From: Paenibacillus ihuae
GTDB taxonomy: Bacteria > Bacillota > Bacilli > Paenibacillales > Paenibacillaceae
Direction of reading: 5' to 3'
Assembly: GCF_001368795.1 (NCBI RefSeq)
Contig: NZ_LN831198.1
Coordinates: 3,144,506-3,185,647 of the forward strand
Length of the DNA stretch: 41,142 nucleotides
Of this stretch, positions 33,140 to 41,142 are shown piece by piece (the stretch's first letter is position 1; every line of letters begins with the position of its first letter). A model generated the notes under the pieces. The model saw only the letters and a list, made by a program, of their open reading frames with translations, made no database searches and was not told the origin of the DNA. Position numbers and translations under genes: made by a program.

Positions 33140-33968
33140 TTCTGTGCTCCTCGGTGTCCAATGCGATTCTTACCAACTCTTTTTTGATTTCAGCAAGCTG
33201 GGTATCGATCCGGGCATCAATGCTGCCAAAGGAAGAACGGATCACGCAACCCAGATCTTTGACTGTCGAATCGGGCAGGATTTGCAGCTCTGCCTGGGAG
33301 TCCACCGCCAGTGACAGTTCCTCTCTCGCCGAGTTAACAAAGGCGAACTGAGCTGGTGAAACGCACAAGGAGATTAATCCCTGCTCCCTTTTACGTGCCA
33401 GATTCTTACGAATCAGATCCATAGCAAACTGCGGTTCTACAGTCAGCTGCTTGTCCACAATTTTCTCTGCGATTCCACAGCTTAACTCCACCAGAAAAGG
33501 TTCAGCTTCCTGAATTATTACATCTCTTGCCCGGTACGCTTCCTGAAGCACATTCCGTGCCTCTTCCATCATCTCGGCCATTTTTTGAGCCATATCATGT
33601 TCTGCCTGTGTCAGGCCTTCCTGGTATCCTTGCTGGAACGCCTCGGATTTGACGGCCTCGACCAGATGTTCATCCTGCTCTCTGCGCTGCCGCCACCATT
33701 CCTCTGCTTCCGTCCGTGCCGATTCCACAATATTCTCAGCTTCCTGCGATGCGTTCCGGACCTGACCTTCAGCGAATTCCTGGGCATCCTTCAGCATTTG
33801 CCTGCGGGTTTGCTCTGCCTCTTCACGGGCGGGATCATGATAATGAACCTCACCTGCCGCATCTTCTGCAGCAGGCTCTTCAGCAAGGCCGGCATGCTGC
33901 CTGGCCTGCTCCAACCGTTTAAGCACATCTACCGGAACATATTGGGAGTGTTTAATCAGCCTAGACAA
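33120..33968 (-). CDS. fliH: Flagellar export ATPase regulator FliH
   Basis: The 282-residue product begins SRLIKHSQYVPVDV, has a long charged helical and coiled-coil middle (about 50-150), and a C-terminal FliH/VATPase-E-like domain with CGIAEKIVDKQLTVEPQFAM and DSTVKDLGCVIRSSFGSIDA. FliH dimers hold FliI and dock it to the C-ring. Translation starts at TTG 33968, which overlaps the fliG stop, behind GGAGGAG. It overlaps fliI by 20 bases. Confidence 0.92.
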   Translation of the reverse strand: MSRLIKHSQYVPVDVLKRLEQARQHAGLAEEPAAEDAAGEVHYHDPAREEAEQTRRQMLKDAQEFAEGQVRNASQEAENIVESARTEAEEWWRQRREQDEHLVEAVKSEAFQQGYQEGLTQAEHDMAQKMAEMMEEARNVLQEAYRARDVIIQEAEPFLVELSCGIAEKIVDKQLTVEPQFAMDLIRKNLARKREQGLISLCVSPAQFAFVNSAREELSLAVDSQAELQILPDSTVKDLGCVIRSSFGSIDARIDTQLAEIKKELVRIALDTEEHRNGEGDA

Positions 33969-34977
33969 TTATGTCATCTCCTCCACCACGGGCGATGATA
34001 ATTTCACCTGATCCTTCAAGTCTGCGGATCGTGCCTACAATGCGTGTCTGAGCCTCTTCAACATCACGCAGCCGGACAGGACCCATATATTCCATTTCTT
34101 CGCGGAAGGTTTCGGCCATCCGTTTGGACATGTTGCGGAAAATAACATCCCGCACTTCCTCGCTTGCAACCTTGAGTGCCAGCTGCAGATCCGCATTTTC
34201 GATATCCTTGATAATGCGCTGAATCGAACGGTTGTCCACATTGACAATATCCTCGAACACGAACATCCGTTTTTTGATTTCTTCGGCCAGTTCCGGATCC
34301 TGAATTTCCAGGGAATCCAAAATCGTACGTTCTGTTCCGCGGTCTACCCCGTTCAAGATCTGAACAATAGACTCGATACCGCCGGCATTGGTGTAATCCT
34401 GCGTAACCGTTGCGGAAAGCTTTTGCTCCAGTACACGCTCAATTTGCGTAACAACCTCTGGTGAGGTGCTATCCATAATCGCGATTCTTCTGGCAACCTC
34501 AGCCTGCTTTTCCTGTGGCAAAGAAGACAGGATCGTGGCCGCTTGTTCAAATTGCAAATAAGATAAAACAAGTGCGATTGTCTGTACATTTTCATTTTGA
34601 ATGAAGTTTAAGATCTGATTAGGATCAGCCTTACGGGCAAAGTCAAAGGGTCTAACCTGCAGCGTTGCCGTCAGCCGGTTGATAACTTCAAGCGCCTTGG
34701 CTGAGCCCAGCGCTTTCTCCAGAATCTCCTTGGCGTAGTTGATACCGCCTTGGGAGATATACTCCTGAGCGAGACATATCTGGTGAAATTCGGACATAAT
34801 CGACTCTTTTTCTACACTGTCCACCTTGCGGACATTGGCAATTTCCAGAGTGAGCTGTTCAATTTCCTCGTCTCTTAGATGTTTGAATATTTGCGCCGAT
34901 ACCTCGGGCCCTAGTGTGATAAGCAGGATCGCCGCCTTTTGGCGGCCGCTGAGACCCTGCTGGCTAGCTTTTGCCAT
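33961..34977 (-). CDS. fliG: Motor switch protein FliG
   Basis: The 338-residue product has the FliG domains: N-terminal GLSGRQKAAILLITLGPEVS that binds FliF, the middle armadillo domain with SLPQEKQAEVARRIAIMD, and a C-terminal torque domain with LQLALKVASEEVRDVIFRNM, then SKRMAETFREEMEYMGPVRL, carrying the charged residues that meet the stator. The frame is open to 35001, but the ATG at 34977 follows AGAGGTG and gives the family length. It begins four bases after fliF. Confidence 0.97.
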   Translation of the reverse strand: MAKASQQGLSGRQKAAILLITLGPEVSAQIFKHLRDEEIEQLTLEIANVRKVDSVEKESIMSEFHQICLAQEYISQGGINYAKEILEKALGSAKALEVINRLTATLQVRPFDFARKADPNQILNFIQNENVQTIALVLSYLQFEQAATILSSLPQEKQAEVARRIAIMDSTSPEVVTQIERVLEQKLSATVTQDYTNAGGIESIVQILNGVDRGTERTILDSLEIQDPELAEEIKKRMFVFEDIVNVDNRSIQRIIKDIENADLQLALKVASEEVRDVIFRNMSKRMAETFREEMEYMGPVRLRDVEEAQTRIVGTIRRLEGSGEIIIARGGGDDIIV

Positions 34978-34981
34978 TAGT

Positions 34982-36571
34982 TCACCTCTGTTCGTCTGCA
35001 AGCCATGTGCGCAGCAGATTTACGAATTCATCCGGTTTCTTCTTCGCCAGACTTTCCAGTTGCTTGCGAACCTGACTTTCGTTCGTTACGCTCTCCAAGT
35101 TAATGGATGGGAACTCGGTAGGAACCTGCAGCGGAATATCTTCTTCCACTTCTTCTTCTTCCTTCTTCTTGCGGCTCCGGTAAATAACGAATCCGCCACC
35201 CGCACCGATCAGCAGCGCCCCTGCTGCAATCGCCCAAATCATCCATGTCGCAAGTCCGCCAGAACCGGCAGCCGCTTCATTGCTTCCGAATTGTTGCGAG
35301 TATACCGAAACTTTTTTGGATAAATCTGCGTCTGTATAAGTGACTCCTGAATCTGCCAATGAAGCTCGTACGATATTAACCAGAATGTTCTGAATTGCAG
35401 CCGAAGTTGCAGCATCTAAAGATGTTTGTCCGGTAGGTGGTTCAACAGCAACATTTATGGTTAAATCTTTAACAGTATATGGGCTCGCGATAATATCCTT
35501 GGTGATCCGGTTCACTTCGTAGTTCCTGGTTTCCGAAGATTCCTCAGAAGTAGAGGTGCCTGTATCTGTTCCAGAAGGATAACCCGAAACATCTTGCGAT
35601 CCCGTACCCGCAACTCCCCCGGTTGTGTTTCCCTGACCCGAATAGGTGTTGCTGATAATTTGTGAACTAATTTCAATTCCTTTCATATTCTCCGTATCCA
35701 CCGGTGTGACTAGATCTTCCTTCCGATTTTCCTTATCAAAATTCAGCTTAGAGAAGACCAGAACATCCACCTTATCGGGACCAGTGAGTGTACTAAGAAA
35801 TTGTTTTACATCCTTTTTGACTTCTTCTTCAAATTTTTTCTGAAGAGTAAAATTTTCTTCTACCTGGCTGGAAACCCCGGTTTGTCCGCCTCTGGCGCTC
35901 GGCATCAATTCGACCTCGTTATTGGCGATCGTAATGTTATCAATCGGCAAATTCGGCACAGCGGTCTTTACAAGATTGAAGTATCCGTCAATATTATCTT
36001 GAGAAGGTCTAAATCCCGGATTAAAAGTAAGCACCACGGAAGCGGAAGCCTGTTCTTGATCCTCCTGGGAAGCGAAAACCGTCTCTTTTGGAAGATTGAT
36101 CAGCACCTTGGCATCCTTGATGCCTTGCATCCGTCTCATCAATTGTTCTACTTCACCATTCAAGGCATTGTTATATTTGACATTGAACTCACTATCTGTC
36201 GTACCGATCATGGACGAGGATTCATCAAAGATTTTGTATCCGATAGAACCTCCCTGCACGATCCCCTGTGAACCGATATCTACCTTAATACGAGCTGCCT
36301 CTGTGCTTGGTACTGAGATGCTTTTGCCATCCGGGCTCAATCGATAAGAAATCCCGGCGGAATCCAGGTAAGTCATGACACCTGCTGAATCTGTACTATC
36401 CAGATCTTGAAAGGCTACCTCGTATTCCGTCTTCGAAAGCTGCATGGTCAAAACTACGATTATTATGATGATGATAAACAGGGTAGAGAAAAATAATATT
36501 TTCTGTTTACCGCTGAATCTGTTCCAATACTGGGTTAACTTCTCCCTGTACTGGGCAAATCTTTCATTCAC
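34982..36571 (-). CDS. fliF: Flagellar MS-ring protein FliF
   Basis: The 529-residue product has a first membrane helix at about 25-44, the ring-building motifs with YEVAFQDLDSTDSAGVMTYL and DAKVLINLPKETVFASQEDQ, a Ser/Gly/Thr-rich loop at about 310-340, and a second membrane helix at about 440-465 (MIWAIAAGALLIGAGGGFVI). The C-terminal tail NLLRTWLADEQ binds FliG. It forms the base on which the flagellum is assembled in the membrane. The start is GTG 36571, behind GGGGTG. B. subtilis FliF is of similar length. Confidence 0.96.
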   Translation of the reverse strand: MNERFAQYREKLTQYWNRFSGKQKILFFSTLFIIIIIIVVLTMQLSKTEYEVAFQDLDSTDSAGVMTYLDSAGISYRLSPDGKSISVPSTEAARIKVDIGSQGIVQGGSIGYKIFDESSSMIGTTDSEFNVKYNNALNGEVEQLMRRMQGIKDAKVLINLPKETVFASQEDQEQASASVVLTFNPGFRPSQDNIDGYFNLVKTAVPNLPIDNITIANNEVELMPSARGGQTGVSSQVEENFTLQKKFEEEVKKDVKQFLSTLTGPDKVDVLVFSKLNFDKENRKEDLVTPVDTENMKGIEISSQIISNTYSGQGNTTGGVAGTGSQDVSGYPSGTDTGTSTSEESSETRNYEVNRITKDIIASPYTVKDLTINVAVEPPTGQTSLDAATSAAIQNILVNIVRASLADSGVTYTDADLSKKVSVYSQQFGSNEAAAGSGGLATWMIWAIAAGALLIGAGGGFVIYRSRKKKEEEEVEEDIPLQVPTEFPSINLESVTNESQVRKQLESLAKKKPDEFVNLLRTWLADEQR

Positions 36572-36605
36572 AGTGTCACCCCATCCGAAACTAAGCTAGG
36601 ATTAT

Positions 36606-36914
36606 TTAGATCTGAGTTCTCATAATTTCCTGATAGGCTTCAATCACTTTGTTCCGGACTTGTGTAGTCAGCTGCAAACTCAGCAATGCCTGTTGCGAAG
36701 AAATCATCGCCTCATCGATATTGACTTCTCCTAATACAAATTTATTACTCATATCCTTGGCTTGTTGTTCCTGCCCAGCCACCTGGTTCAAAGCATCTTC
36801 CAGATAAGATCCGAAGCTTTGTTTGGAACCGGTTACTTCCCCAGACTCGACGGCTGCAGATTTCATAGCAAGCGGTTGGATAGCCTGTGTCCCGATAGTT
36901 AAATTTTGTATCAA
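36606..36914 (-). CDS. fliE: Rod-MS ring adaptor FliE
   Basis: The 102-residue product contains SFGSYLEDALNQVAGQEQQA and the C-terminal VNIDEAMISSQQALLSLQLT, ending RNKVIEAYQEIMRTQI, the FliE pattern. FliE connects the rod to the MS ring and is the first protein exported. The start is TTG 36914, behind AGGAGGG with a clean spacer. It lies between flgC and fliF as in B. subtilis. Confidence 0.95.
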   Translation of the reverse strand: MIQNLTIGTQAIQPLAMKSAAVESGEVTGSKQSFGSYLEDALNQVAGQEQQAKDMSNKFVLGEVNIDEAMISSQQALLSLQLTTQVRNKVIEAYQEIMRTQI

Positions 36915-36943
36915 CGATTACCCTCCTAAAATGTCAGTTCATC

Positions 36944-37396
36944 TTACTGTCCGATTTCGAGCGCTTTGCTGACCATTGCTTTTGATGCGTTTAGCATCGT
37001 AACATTCGCTTCATAAGAACGGGAGGCGGACAGCATATCCACCATTTCTTTAGTCAGATCCACATTGGGCATATATACATATCCGTTGACATCCGCATCC
37101 GGGTGACTTGGATTGTAGACTGGCTTCAGTGGTGAAGAATCCTCAATGATTGACTGCACTTTAACGCCTTCACTACCGTTCTCACTACCCATTTTCGAAT
37201 TCAAAATATTCGAGAAACTGTTATTTTTCTCTGTCTCCAGCACTACAAGCTTGCGCCGGTACGGAACGGCCTTACCATCCACTACAGAGGCTCTTGTTGT
37301 CTCAGCGTTGGCAATGTTAGAGGAAATCACGTCCATTCTGAGCCGCTGGGCAGTTAAGGCTGAAGCGCTTATTCCAAAGCTGCTACCAAAATTCAC
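36944..37396 (-). CDS. flgC: Proximal rod protein FlgC
   Basis: The 150-residue product has the rod family N-terminus FGISASALTAQRLRMDVISS with NIANAETT, and the C-terminus NVDLTKEMVDMLSASRSYEA and VSKALEIGQ. FlgC polymerises with FlgB to make the proximal rod. Translation starts at GTG 37396, preceded by a GGGGGG-containing ribosome site. It follows flgB by six bases. Confidence 0.96.
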   Translation of the reverse strand: MNFGSSFGISASALTAQRLRMDVISSNIANAETTRASVVDGKAVPYRRKLVVLETEKNNSFSNILNSKMGSENGSEGVKVQSIIEDSSPLKPVYNPSHPDADVNGYVYMPNVDLTKEMVDMLSASRSYEANVTMLNASKAMVSKALEIGQ

Positions 37397-37402
37397 TATT
37401 GC

Positions 37403-37810
37403 TTACCCCCCTTGAACAACTGTGCGCATCATCGTGATTTGACTGTTCAACTGCTGGACATAAGAGTTATACCTGAGCTGGTTCTCAGCACTGAGCGCCA
37501 TCTCCCGGTCCATATCCACATTATTGTCGTTGTTATTCATCGAAGTTGTTTCATCTGTGCTAACGACCGCAGACGGCACAGCAGACACATTACCGAATTG
37601 GAAGTGGCGAGAATCCGTTACCTTCGCACCGAGCGTCGGCTTCAGTCCACTTTCCTGTGCGGCAAGCACACTCTCAAAAGAAACGTCTGAACGTTTAAAT
37701 CCGGGTGTGTCGGCATTTGCTACGTTATTGGCTAAAACACTTTGTCGCTTGTTGGCGGCATCAAGGCCTCCCTGTAATCGTTGAAAACTGAAACTATTCA
37801 GCAAACCCAT
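37403..37810 (-). CDS. flgB: Proximal rod protein FlgB
   Basis: The 135-residue product carries FQRLQGGLDAANKRQSVLAN and NVANADTPGFKRSDVSFE at its N-terminus, the rod signature, and a helical C-terminus with LRYNSYVQQLNSQITMMRTV. It is the first gene of the fla/che operon. The frame extends to 37855, but the ATG at 37810 follows GGAAGGGGG and matches the family start. I could not place a convincing sigma-A or sigma-D promoter in the upstream gap. Confidence 0.96.
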   Translation of the reverse strand: MGLLNSFSFQRLQGGLDAANKRQSVLANNVANADTPGFKRSDVSFESVLAAQESGLKPTLGAKVTDSRHFQFGNVSAVPSAVVSTDETTSMNNNDNNVDMDREMALSAENQLRYNSYVQQLNSQITMMRTVVQGG

Positions 37811-38190
37811 GGAAATCCCCCTTCCAAAGCTATCATAATGAAAAGAATTCCACAACTTCCTTACGAACTCCTGCTTGATTCGACAAAAAAGGCTAATTTA
37901 TTTGCTATTTTTTTCAAACTAGGGTCGAAAGGTGTCGACGGATGATTCTATTGGCAATCTCATATACTTTGATTCTCGTAGAATTTGTATATTATTACAA
38001 TAAGAAATAAGCCCTATCTTTTCTGAAAAGAGAGGGCTTAAAGCATGGTTTTTCAATTTTTTGACATTCCGATGCCATAATATGCATTTATTTAACAATT
38101 TATTACATGATTTATTCTATTTCAGGGATTTTTATGCACATCACTAATTCTAAATACCTAAATTTAATGGAATTTCCGAAGAGCACCGTT
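37811..38190. other. AT-rich gap between hslU and flgB, no gene
   Basis: This gap of 380 bases is AT-rich and contains no credible coding frame. It must hold the start of fla/che transcription, since a terminator lies at 38008-38040. TATA-like runs such as AGTATATG (minus strand near 37966) and TAAATTAG (near 37900) lack partner -35 boxes at proper spacing, so I call no promoter. In B. subtilis codY occupies this place. Confidence 0.6.
38008..38040 (-). terminator. Intrinsic terminator after hslU
   Basis: TAAGCCCT pairs with AGGGCTTA (8 of 8), continuing through one mismatch into CTTTT/AAAAG with a CTG loop. On the minus strand the hairpin is followed by TTTCTTATT. It lies 150 bases beyond hslU and about 200 before flgB. 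It could also work on the plus strand, but no plus-strand gene is present. Confidence 0.8.
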
Positions 38191-39591
38191 TTACAGAATA
38201 TATTGACTTAAATCCCGATCCTGCGCGATTCCTGACAGTTTTTCGCGAACATATTCGGGTGTTATCACCATAGTCTCCAGAGTCAATTCTGGCGCTTCAA
38301 AGGAAAGGTCTTCCAACAGCTTCTCCAGAATGGTATGAAGACGCCGGGCACCGATGTTCTCCATATTCTGATTCACTGATGCAGCAATTTTGGCAATTTC
38401 CTGAATTGCTTCCTTCTGAAATTGAATTTCAATATTCTCTGTCTTCAGTAAGTTGACATATTGCTTCGTCAGCGCATTCTCCGGTTCCGTCAGAATAGAC
38501 ACAAAGTCCTCCAGTGTCAGGCTACTCAGCTCCACACGGATCGGAAAGCGCCCCTGAAGCTCAGGGATAAGGTCAGAAGGCTTAGCAATATGGAAAGCTC
38601 CGGCTGCCATGAAAAGCACGTAGTCGGTCTTCACAGGGCCGTATTTGGTCATCACAGTAGAACCTTCTACGATTGGCAGAATATCACGCTGTACCCCTTC
38701 ACGGGAGACATCCGGTCCGGAACCTTTACCTTGACTGGCTACTTTATCGATCTCATCAATAAAAATGATACCGGACTGTTCTGCACGGGTTATTGATTCC
38801 TGAATAACATCATCCATATCAATCAGTTTGGCAGCCTCATCCTGAATAAGCACCTTACGGGCTTCCTTAATAGGAAGCTTACGCTTCTTGGTGCGCTTAG
38901 GCAGCAGATTTCCGAACATTTCCTGCATGTTCATCCCCATCTGATCATTACCCTGGCCGGCAAACATATCGAGCATGGTTGGAGCCGTATCTTCAACATC
39001 GATTTCAATAATGTCTTCTTCCAGCTGACCTGCCAGCAGCTTGAATTTGATATTGCGGCGGCGTTCACTCAAGCTTCCGTCTTCTGCTTCATCCTTGCTG
39101 TCCTCGGAACTTGCATTGTTCCCTCCGAAAATCATCTCAAAAGGATTGCGCTGCGATTTGTTCTTCGAAGACGACGGGGCCAAAATCGAGACGATACGTT
39201 CATTAGCAAGCTCTTCAGCCCGATCTTTCACTTTCTCGGTCCGTTCCAGCTTGACCATACGGATTGAAGTTTCCACCAGATCGCGAACCATGGACTCCAC
39301 GTCCCGTCCCACATATCCAACCTCGGTAAACTTGGTAGCCTCAACTTTGATGAACGGTGCATTAACCAGTTTGGCCAGGCGCCGGGCAATCTCCGTCTTT
39401 CCTACACCGGTTGGACCAATCATCAGAATGTTTTTGGGAACAACTTCATCACGCAGCTCCTCCGGGAGCAGACTGCGCCGGTAACGGTTACGCAGAGCAA
39501 CTGCTACCGATTTTTTGGCCTGCTTCTGGCCTACGATATATTTATCAAGTTCAGCAACGATTTGACGGGGTGTGAGCGATTGATTCACCAT
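38191..39591 (-). CDS. hslU: ATP-dependent protease ATPase subunit HslU (ClpY)
   Basis: The 466-residue AAA+ unfoldase is the partner of HslV. It shows the Walker [21 protein letters not shown] (about 59), the pore motif context [18 protein letters not shown], an inserted I domain with a charged low-complexity stretch ([18 protein letters not shown]), Walker [13 protein letters not shown], and sensor regions ending RELSGIAQD-like [20 protein letters not shown]. It starts at ATG 39591, 33 bases after hslV. A terminator lies downstream, so trmFO-hslVU looks like a unit separate from the flagellar operon. Confidence 0.97.
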   Translation of the reverse strand: MVNQSLTPRQIVAELDKYIVGQKQAKKSVAVALRNRYRRSLLPEELRDEVVPKNILMIGPTGVGKTEIARRLAKLVNAPFIKVEATKFTEVGYVGRDVESMVRDLVETSIRMVKLERTEKVKDRAEELANERIVSILAPSSSKNKSQRNPFEMIFGGNNASSEDSKDEAEDGSLSERRRNIKFKLLAGQLEEDIIEIDVEDTAPTMLDMFAGQGNDQMGMNMQEMFGNLLPKRTKKRKLPIKEARKVLIQDEAAKLIDMDDVIQESITRAEQSGIIFIDEIDKVASQGKGSGPDVSREGVQRDILPIVEGSTVMTKYGPVKTDYVLFMAAGAFHIAKPSDLIPELQGRFPIRVELSSLTLEDFVSILTEPENALTKQYVNLLKTENIEIQFQKEAIQEIAKIAASVNQNMENIGARRLHTILEKLLEDLSFEAPELTLETMVITPEYVREKLSGIAQDRDLSQYIL

Positions 39592-39624
39592 TGCGACTTC
39601 CTCCCTCTTTCTGTGGCACCGTGC

Positions 39625-40167
39625 CTACAATTGTTCAACAATAATATTGGAATTGGTATATACACAAATCTCCGAAGCAATCTGCAGCGCTTCTTTGGCA
39701 ATTTCTGCGGCACTAAGGTCAGGAGCATGGCGCTTGAGTGCGCGTCCCGAGGCCAGGGCAAAGTTGCCTCCGGAGCCGATGGCCAGCACATCATCATCCG
39801 GCTCAATGATTTCGCCGTTGCCCGAGATCAGCAGCATACCTTCCCTGTCCATCACGATCATCAGCGCCTCCAGCTTGCGCAGGATGCGGTCCTGGCGCCA
39901 GTCCTTTGCCAGTTCTACTGCGGCCCGCTGCAGATTGCCGTGATGCTCCTCAAGCTTACCTTCAAACTTCTCAAACAAAGTAATCGCATCGGCTACGGAA
40001 CCTGCAAAACCGGCGATTACTTGTCCTCTGTACAGGCGGCGGACTTTTTTGGCTGTGGTCTTCATGATAACGCTCTCGCCAAAAGTAACCTGTCCATCGC
40101 CCGCTATCGCTGCATGGCCATTATGTCTAACCGCACAAATTGTAGTTGCATGAAAGCTGGGTAACAT
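39625..40167 (-). CDS. hslV: ATP-dependent protease peptidase subunit HslV (ClpQ)
   Basis: The 180-residue product begins [17 protein letters not shown], then [12 protein letters not shown] and [17 protein letters not shown], matching proteasome beta-type HslV. The usual catalytic Thr corresponds to Thr8 (in ATTIC), which lies behind a seven-residue extension in place of an initiator Met alone. Related Bacillus ClpQ also has an extension and was reported to use an N-terminal Ser. It pairs with the HslU ATPase encoded downstream. The ATG at 40167 is 11 bases from AGGAGG. xerC (codV), which precedes hslV in B. subtilis, is absent here. Confidence 0.96.
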   Translation of the reverse strand: MLPSFHATTICAVRHNGHAAIAGDGQVTFGESVIMKTTAKKVRRLYRGQVIAGFAGSVADAITLFEKFEGKLEEHHGNLQRAAVELAKDWRQDRILRKLEALMIVMDREGMLLISGNGEIIEPDDDVLAIGSGGNFALASGRALKRHAPDLSAAEIAKEALQIASEICVYTNSNIIVEQL

Positions 40168-40210
40168 AAATTTAGCAACCTCCTAGAATAAACTTACTTC
40201 TTATTAATAT

Positions 40211-40252
40211 GAATTTTAAGAATGTGGCGTGGTAAGCAGCACCCTTAAATTC
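40211..40252 (-). repeat. Hairpin in the trmFO-hslV spacer
   Basis: GAATTTTAAG (40211-40220) pairs with CTTAAATTC (40244-40252) with one bulged T, and GTG/CAC pairing extends it inward. It sits between the trmFO stop and hslV; the sequence after it on the minus strand is AT-rich but lacks a real T-run. A perfect 12-base palindrome CATAAGCTTATG lies beside it at 40266-40277. Partial termination is possible. Confidence 0.45.
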
Positions 40253-40293
40253 ATGCTGTATAAATCATAAGCTTATGCTGTGTAAACTTCAAA

Positions 40294-41142
40294 TTATGAC
40301 GGGTTGGGTTCCGCTGGCTCCGGTTCTTTGTAAGCAAGCCCTGTTCGGGCCGCGAATTCCGTGATACTGTCGAGCGCCCGGTAGGCGAGCAGTTCATTCT
40401 TTTCTTTTTTGCTGCGGATCTTCTTCTCAAGCTTCGGAAGCAGTCCAAAGTTAGCGTTCATCGGCTGGAAATGCTCCGGATCGGCGGAAGTAATATATGC
40501 CGGCATACTGCCCAGTACACTATCTTGCGGGAATATGATGCCTTCTTCACCAAGCGCAGCTCTGGCTGCATTGATTCCCGCAATCAGTCCGGATGCCGCA
40601 GACTCCACATAGCCTTCAACGCCGGTCATCTGTCCGGCGAAGAATAATCTTTCCCGGCCCTTCATCTGATAAGTAGGGTGCAGCAGCTTGGGAGAATTAA
40701 TAAATGTATTACGGTGCATTACGCCATAACGGACGTACTCCGCATTCTCCAGACCCGGAATCAGTGAGAATACCCGCTTCTGTTCACCCCATTTAAGGTG
40801 AGTCTGAAAGCCAACCAGGTTATAAAGCGTACCAGCAGCATTGTCCTGGCGCAGCTGAACGACAGCGTAAGGCAGTTTCCCCGTATGTGGATTCATAAGT
40901 CCCACCGGTTTCATTGGCCCGAATAACGCTGTCTGCTTGCCGCGCTTCATCATAATTTCAATCGGCATGCAGCCTTCGAAGTAAATCTCTTTCTCAAAAT
41001 CTTTGAGCGCAGCAGTTTCAGCCGAAATCAGCGCATCATAAAAACGGTCAAATTCCTCTTCGGTCATCGGGCAGTTCAGGTAAGCCGCTTCTCCCTTGTC
41101 GTACCGGGAAGCCAAATATACCTTACTCATGTCGATAGTATC
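40294..41142 (-). CDS. trmFO: tRNA (uracil-5-)-methyltransferase TrmFO, C-terminal part
   Basis: The visible 282 residues run to the window edge with no stop, and upstream codons DTID are in frame, so this is the C-terminal part of a protein of about 440. TrmFO uses FAD and methylenetetrahydrofolate to methylate U54 of tRNA. Recognisable parts are [40 protein letters not shown] and [26 protein letters not shown], and near the C-terminus [20 protein letters not shown], which contacts FAD. The C-terminal tail is Pro/Glu-rich. In B. subtilis trmFO (gid) lies upstream of codV-hslVU-codY, and the same order is seen here minus codV and codY. Confidence 0.96.
   Translation of the reverse strand, partial: DTIDMSKVYLASRYDKGEAAYLNCPMTEEEFDRFYDALISAETAALKDFEKEIYFEGCMPIEIMMKRGKQTALFGPMKPVGLMNPHTGKLPYAVVQLRQDNAAGTLYNLVGFQTHLKWGEQKRVFSLIPGLENAEYVRYGVMHRNTFINSPKLLHPTYQMKGRERLFFAGQMTGVEGYVESAASGLIAGINAARAALGEEGIIFPQDSVLGSMPAYITSADPEHFQPMNANFGLLPKLEKKIRSKKEKNELLAYRALDSITEFAARTGLAYKEPEPAEPNPS

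Noticed and set aside
37840..38000. AT-rich candidates for a flgB promoter (TATGAT near 37835, TATATG near 37964, TAAATT near 37898)
   Set aside because: None has a -35 box at 16 to 18 bases, and one lies too near the start codon to leave a leader.
38041..38190. Possible small RNA in the AT-rich gap after hslU
   Set aside because: A TTGACA occurs on the plus strand, but its nearest TAATAT is only 11 bases away, and no conserved structure is visible apart from the terminator.

Overview
The window (41,142 bases) looks like the chromosome of a low-to-mid GC, Gram-positive Bacillales bacterium, most likely Paenibacillus or a close relative. This rests on gene order and protein sequence as I recognise them: an undivided fla/che operon with FliY, CheC and CheD, followed by rpsB-tsf-pyrH-frr-uppS-cdsA-dxr-rseP and preceded by trmFO-hslV-hslU. 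Every convincing gene is on the minus strand, so transcription runs from high to low coordinates. I saw no rRNA, tRNA, insertion sequence, prophage or CRISPR array.

Layout in transcription order. (1) 41142-38191: trmFO (cut by the window edge), then the HslV/HslU protease. (2) 38190-37811: an AT-rich gap with a strong terminator hairpin that separates hslU from the flagellar genes; codY, which sits here in Bacillus subtilis, is absent. (3) 37810-9236: the fla/che operon: flgB, flgC, fliE, fliF, fliG, fliH, fliI, fliJ, a MotE-like gene, fliK, flgD, a TIGR02530-type gene, flgE, flbD (swrD-like), fliL, fliM, fliY, cheY, fliO, fliP, fliQ, fliR, flhB, flhA, flhF, flhG, cheB, cheA, cheW, cheC, cheD, an unknown membrane protein and the flagellar sigma factor. 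(4) 9207-6190: fapA, a small unknown, a SwrB/DUF6115-like protein and a truncated YceG/MltG-like protein. (5) 6147-1: a well-formed sigma-A promoter and structured leader driving rpsB, then tsf, pyrH, frr, uppS, cdsA, dxr and the start of rseP, with hairpins between several of them.

Together the genes build the basal body, C-ring, export gate and hook, couple them to the CheA-CheY pathway, and encode the sigma factor that turns on late flagellar genes. The downstream cluster supplies translation factors, UMP kinase, undecaprenyl diphosphate, CDP-diacylglycerol and an isoprenoid enzyme.

The most notable direct observation is that two central motility genes, cheA and fliM, are each broken by one extra base in a poly-A tract (A8 and A7 on the coding strand). 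All other genes read through cleanly. This is either sequencing error in homopolymers or real loss or phase variation of motility; the sequence alone cannot decide. I found no clearly new multi-gene system. The best leads are the two homopolymer lesions, a possible RBS-masking hairpin in the rpsB leader, inverted-repeat-rich spacers around flgE, a MotE-like protein with two apparent helical repeats, and three poorly characterised proteins in or after the operon.
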